Part shown: positions 13,637-15,693 of the stretch, piece after piece | Numbering within the stretch: the first letter of the stretch is position 1 | Layout of the letters: every line of letters begins with the position of its first letter | From: Pseudomonadota bacterium | GTDB lineage: Bacteria > Myxococcota > Polyangia > Polyangiales > Polyangiaceae | Assembly: GCA_023419055.1 (NCBI GenBank) | Contig: JAEZYO010000518.1 | Location: forward strand, 1-15,693 | DNA: 15,693 bases | Direction: 5' to 3' | Translations under genes and position numbers: made by a program | The notes under the pieces: model-generated | The model's input: only the letters and a program-made list of their open reading frames with translations | Databases searched by the model: none | What the model was told of the DNA's origin: nothing

Positions 13637-15693
13637 ATGATTCCCGGGCTCGGCAAGCAAACCATCACGATCGGCAGCGCTCCGGAGTGTGACATCCGAC
13701 TCGGAGGCCCCGGAGTCGCCCCGCAGCACGCGCGGCTCGTCCATCAAGGCGGCGGGACTCTCGTGTTCGTCGACGGCAACGCCGGTCCTAGCTTCGCGAA
13801 CGGCGCGCAGCTCCCGCCCGGAACGCAGGTGCCGTTCGATCTGCGCACCCAGTTCGCGGTAGGCCAGGCCGCCGTCCCGAACTCGCACCCCGCCATCGCT
13901 CTCATGCTGATGGAGATCGGCAAGCTCCCGGTCACTCCCGGTCAGCTCGTCATCGGCCGCGAGCCGGCCCGGGTCAATCTGGTCATCCAGCACGCGAACG
14001 TCTCCGGCCAGCACGCCGTGTTCACGCTCTCGCCGCTCGGCGTGACGGACAGCGGGTCCACGAGCGGCACGTGGGTCGATCGCGAGCGCCTGGCGCCTCA
14101 GCAGCCGCGTCCGCTCGAGGCACACGCCTACGTCGCTTTCGGTCCCGTGGTCGTGCCCGCCGCGCTGCTGCAGCAGATCGCGACGGCGCTCGCTTCGGGT
14201 CAGGTCCCTGCCGCCGGCTATGGCCCCGCGCCGCAACCAGCGGCAGGCGCCGGCACGGGCGCTTACGGCGCCGCTCCGGGCGCCGCCACCGGCGTCGCGC
14301 AGCAGTACCCGCAAGCCGAGAGGTCGGGCGAGGCTGCGCCGCGCCCCAAGCACAAGACGGTGATCGGGCAACTCCAGCTCGGCTCCCCCGGCGCGGTCGG
14401 AACCAAGAGCATCGGTCGTACCCCGGACAACGACATCCAGATCGCGACGCCGCAGGTCTCGAGCCGCCACGCGCTCTTGCACTTCGTCAACGGGCAGCTC
14501 TTCCTCGAGGATCGCAACAGCGCGAACGGCACGTACGTGCGCGGCCAGCGCATTCCCCCCGGGCAGCGCGTGCCGGTGCAGAGCGGCGAGAAGGTCTTCA
14601 TCGGGCCGATGCCGCTGCTCCTGCAAGTCGCGGGGCAAGACGTCGAGGTCGTGGTCGAGGACGTCGCGCAGTGGGCGGGGCGCCCGCTCTACGAGATCGA
14701 GGCCTGGGATCTCGTGATGCAGGTGCCGGATCGCGACAACCCGAGCGAGCTCAAGACCCTGCTCGATCACGTGAGCTTCAAGGCGCTGCCCGGCGACTTC
14801 ATCGCGCTGATGGGCCCGAGCGGCGCCGGCAAGACCACGCTGCTTCTCACCCTGAACGGTTACCTGCCGCCCACCGGCGGCCAGGTGCGCATCAACGGCG
14901 AGGACCTGTACTCGATCTACGACGCCCTGCGCGGCTCGATCGGCTACGTCCCGCAGGACGACATCGTGCACCCGGAGCTCACGGTCTGGGAGGCGGTGCG
15001 CTACAGCGCGAAATTCAGGCTGCCGCCCGACTACTCCGAGGAGGAGATCGACCGCCGCGTGCAGACCACGCTCGCTCAGCTCGGGCTCGAGAACGTGGCG
15101 CACCTGGAGATCGGCAAGCCCGAGCGCAAGATCCTCTCCGGCGGTCAGCGCAAGCGCGTCAACATCGCGATGGAGCTCGTCACCGACCCGGTGATCATGT
15201 TCCTCGACGAGCCGACGAGCGGCCTCGCCGCCGACGACACGGCGGCCTTGATCCACCTGCTCGCGGATCTCGCGAAGCAGACCGGCAAGACCATCATCAC
15301 CACCATCCATCAGCCGGCGAAGGACGAGTTCGAGAAGTTCAACCTCGCGCTCATCCTCGGCGTGGGCGGCATCACGATGTTCTACGGGAGCGGCCGCGAC
15401 GGTTACCGCTTCTTCGGGTCGTGGCTCGAGCGCCAGGGCAAGCCGAACAACGTCGACAACCCGCGCGACATGTTCGACATGTTGAATCAGCGCGAGCGTC
15501 CGATCTTCGACGCGATGCGCGCGCAGAACCCGAACGCGCCGCGCTACCTCGCTCGCGCCCAGGCCGCGCGCGAGTGGAACGCCGAGTACTTCAACCCGCA
15601 GAACCCCATCTTCCAGAAGATGTTCGCGGGCAAGCGCGCCGTCGGCACGGGCTCGACGCAGCAGGCGGTGCCGAAGCGCAAGACGAACACCAG
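13637..15693 (+). CDS. ABC transporter with three FHA-like domains (Rv1747/ABCG type, partial)
   Basis: The frame runs from the ATG at 13637 to the window edge without a stop (685 codons). Three FHA-like domains come first. Domain 1 (1-75) lacks the key Arg and Ser (IGS at 12-14, APQH at 28-31) and is degenerate. Domain 2 (95-172) keeps GR at 107-108 and SGQH at 123-126 but has SGT for NGT. Domain 3 (240-330) is canonical (GR 260-261, SSRH 275-278, NGT 297-299). An ABC ATPase follows (about 355-600): Walker A GPSGAGKT (393-400), Q-loop Gln440, signature LSGGQRKR (500-507), Walker B VIMFLDEP (519-526) and H-loop His558. The order FHA-ABC, with membrane helices expected after the window, matches M. 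tuberculosis Rv1747, an exporter whose FHA domains bind a phosphorylated kinase or its own phosphorylated linker. It lies 43 bp after the phosphatase gene. The substrate is unknown. Confidence 0.93.
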   Translation, partial: MIPGLGKQTITIGSAPECDIRLGGPGVAPQHARLVHQGGGTLVFVDGNAGPSFANGAQLPPGTQVPFDLRTQFAVGQAAVPNSHPAIALMLMEIGKLPVTPGQLVIGREPARVNLVIQHANVSGQHAVFTLSPLGVTDSGSTSGTWVDRERLAPQQPRPLEAHAYVAFGPVVVPAALLQQIATALASGQVPAAGYGPAPQPAAGAGTGAYGAAPGAATGVAQQYPQAERSGEAAPRPKHKTVIGQLQLGSPGAVGTKSIGRTPDNDIQIATPQVSSRHALLHFVNGQLFLEDRNSANGTYVRGQRIPPGQRVPVQSGEKVFIGPMPLLLQVAGQDVEVVVEDVAQWAGRPLYEIEAWDLVMQVPDRDNPSELKTLLDHVSFKALPGDFIALMGPSGAGKTTLLLTLNGYLPPTGGQVRINGEDLYSIYDALRGSIGYVPQDDIVHPELTVWEAVRYSAKFRLPPDYSEEEIDRRVQTTLAQLGLENVAHLEIGKPERKILSGGQRKRVNIAMELVTDPVIMFLDEPTSGLAADDTAALIHLLADLAKQTGKTIITTIHQPAKDEFEKFNLALILGVGGITMFYGSGRDGYRFFGSWLERQGKPNNVDNPRDMFDMLNQRERPIFDAMRAQNPNAPRYLARAQAAREWNAEYFNPQNPIFQKMFAGKRAVGTGSTQQAVPKRKTNT

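Noticed and set aside
13631..15310. 559-residue minus-strand open frame opposite the FHA-ABC gene
   Set aside because: It is Arg/His/Asp/Leu-rich with no recognisable motif, and lies antisense to a gene with complete FHA and ABC signatures. Long antisense frames are expected in GC-rich coding DNA.

Overview
The window is about 15.7 kb of high-GC, gene-dense bacterial chromosome. It most likely comes from a myxobacterium, probably of the Sorangium/Polyangium-type lineages. Three things support this: a secreted lipoprotein built from 16 tandem 31-residue Cys-rich units resembling the Myxococcales disulfide repeat, a cluster of FHA (phosphothreonine-reading) proteins with a PP2C phosphatase, and strong G/C preference at third codon positions. 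The lineage is an inference. No RNA gene, insertion sequence, CRISPR array or phage gene was recognised.

Left part (1-5040). The 3' end of a plus-strand gene (3-98) converges on a long minus-strand lipoprotein gene (142-2709), with a 10-bp-stem hairpin between them. Upstream of the lipoprotein gene lies about 650 bp without a convincing gene, holding an 18-bp perfect palindrome and five tandem 21-bp repeats. Next, on the minus strand, come a small two-helix membrane protein of DUF2892 type (3366-3824) and glutaryl-CoA dehydrogenase (gcdH, start at about 5037), probably co-transcribed.

Middle part (5103-8853). A cell-envelope L,D-transpeptidase (5103-6638) runs tail to tail, with one spacer base, into a minus-strand fusion of an RluA-type pseudouridine synthase and an RlmK-like methyltransferase (start about 8310). 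Ribosomal protein L19 (rplS, 8491-8853) follows with its own clear sigma-70-type promoter and a hairpin after its stop.

Right part (8979-15693). Four closely spaced plus-strand genes form what looks like one phosphothreonine signalling unit. They are a zinc-ribbon/FHA protein, a membrane protein with an extracytoplasmic VWA-like domain and a cytoplasmic FHA domain, a membrane-anchored PP2C phosphatase, and an ABC ATPase of ABCG/Rv1747 type preceded by three FHA-like domains (it runs off the window). The phosphatase linker carries four T-x-x-D motifs of the kind some FHA domains bind when the Thr is phosphorylated. The most economical model, which is an inference, is that Thr phosphorylation by a kinase not seen here brings the readers together to control an exporter, and the phosphatase reverses it. 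This cluster is the best candidate in the window for an undescribed system.
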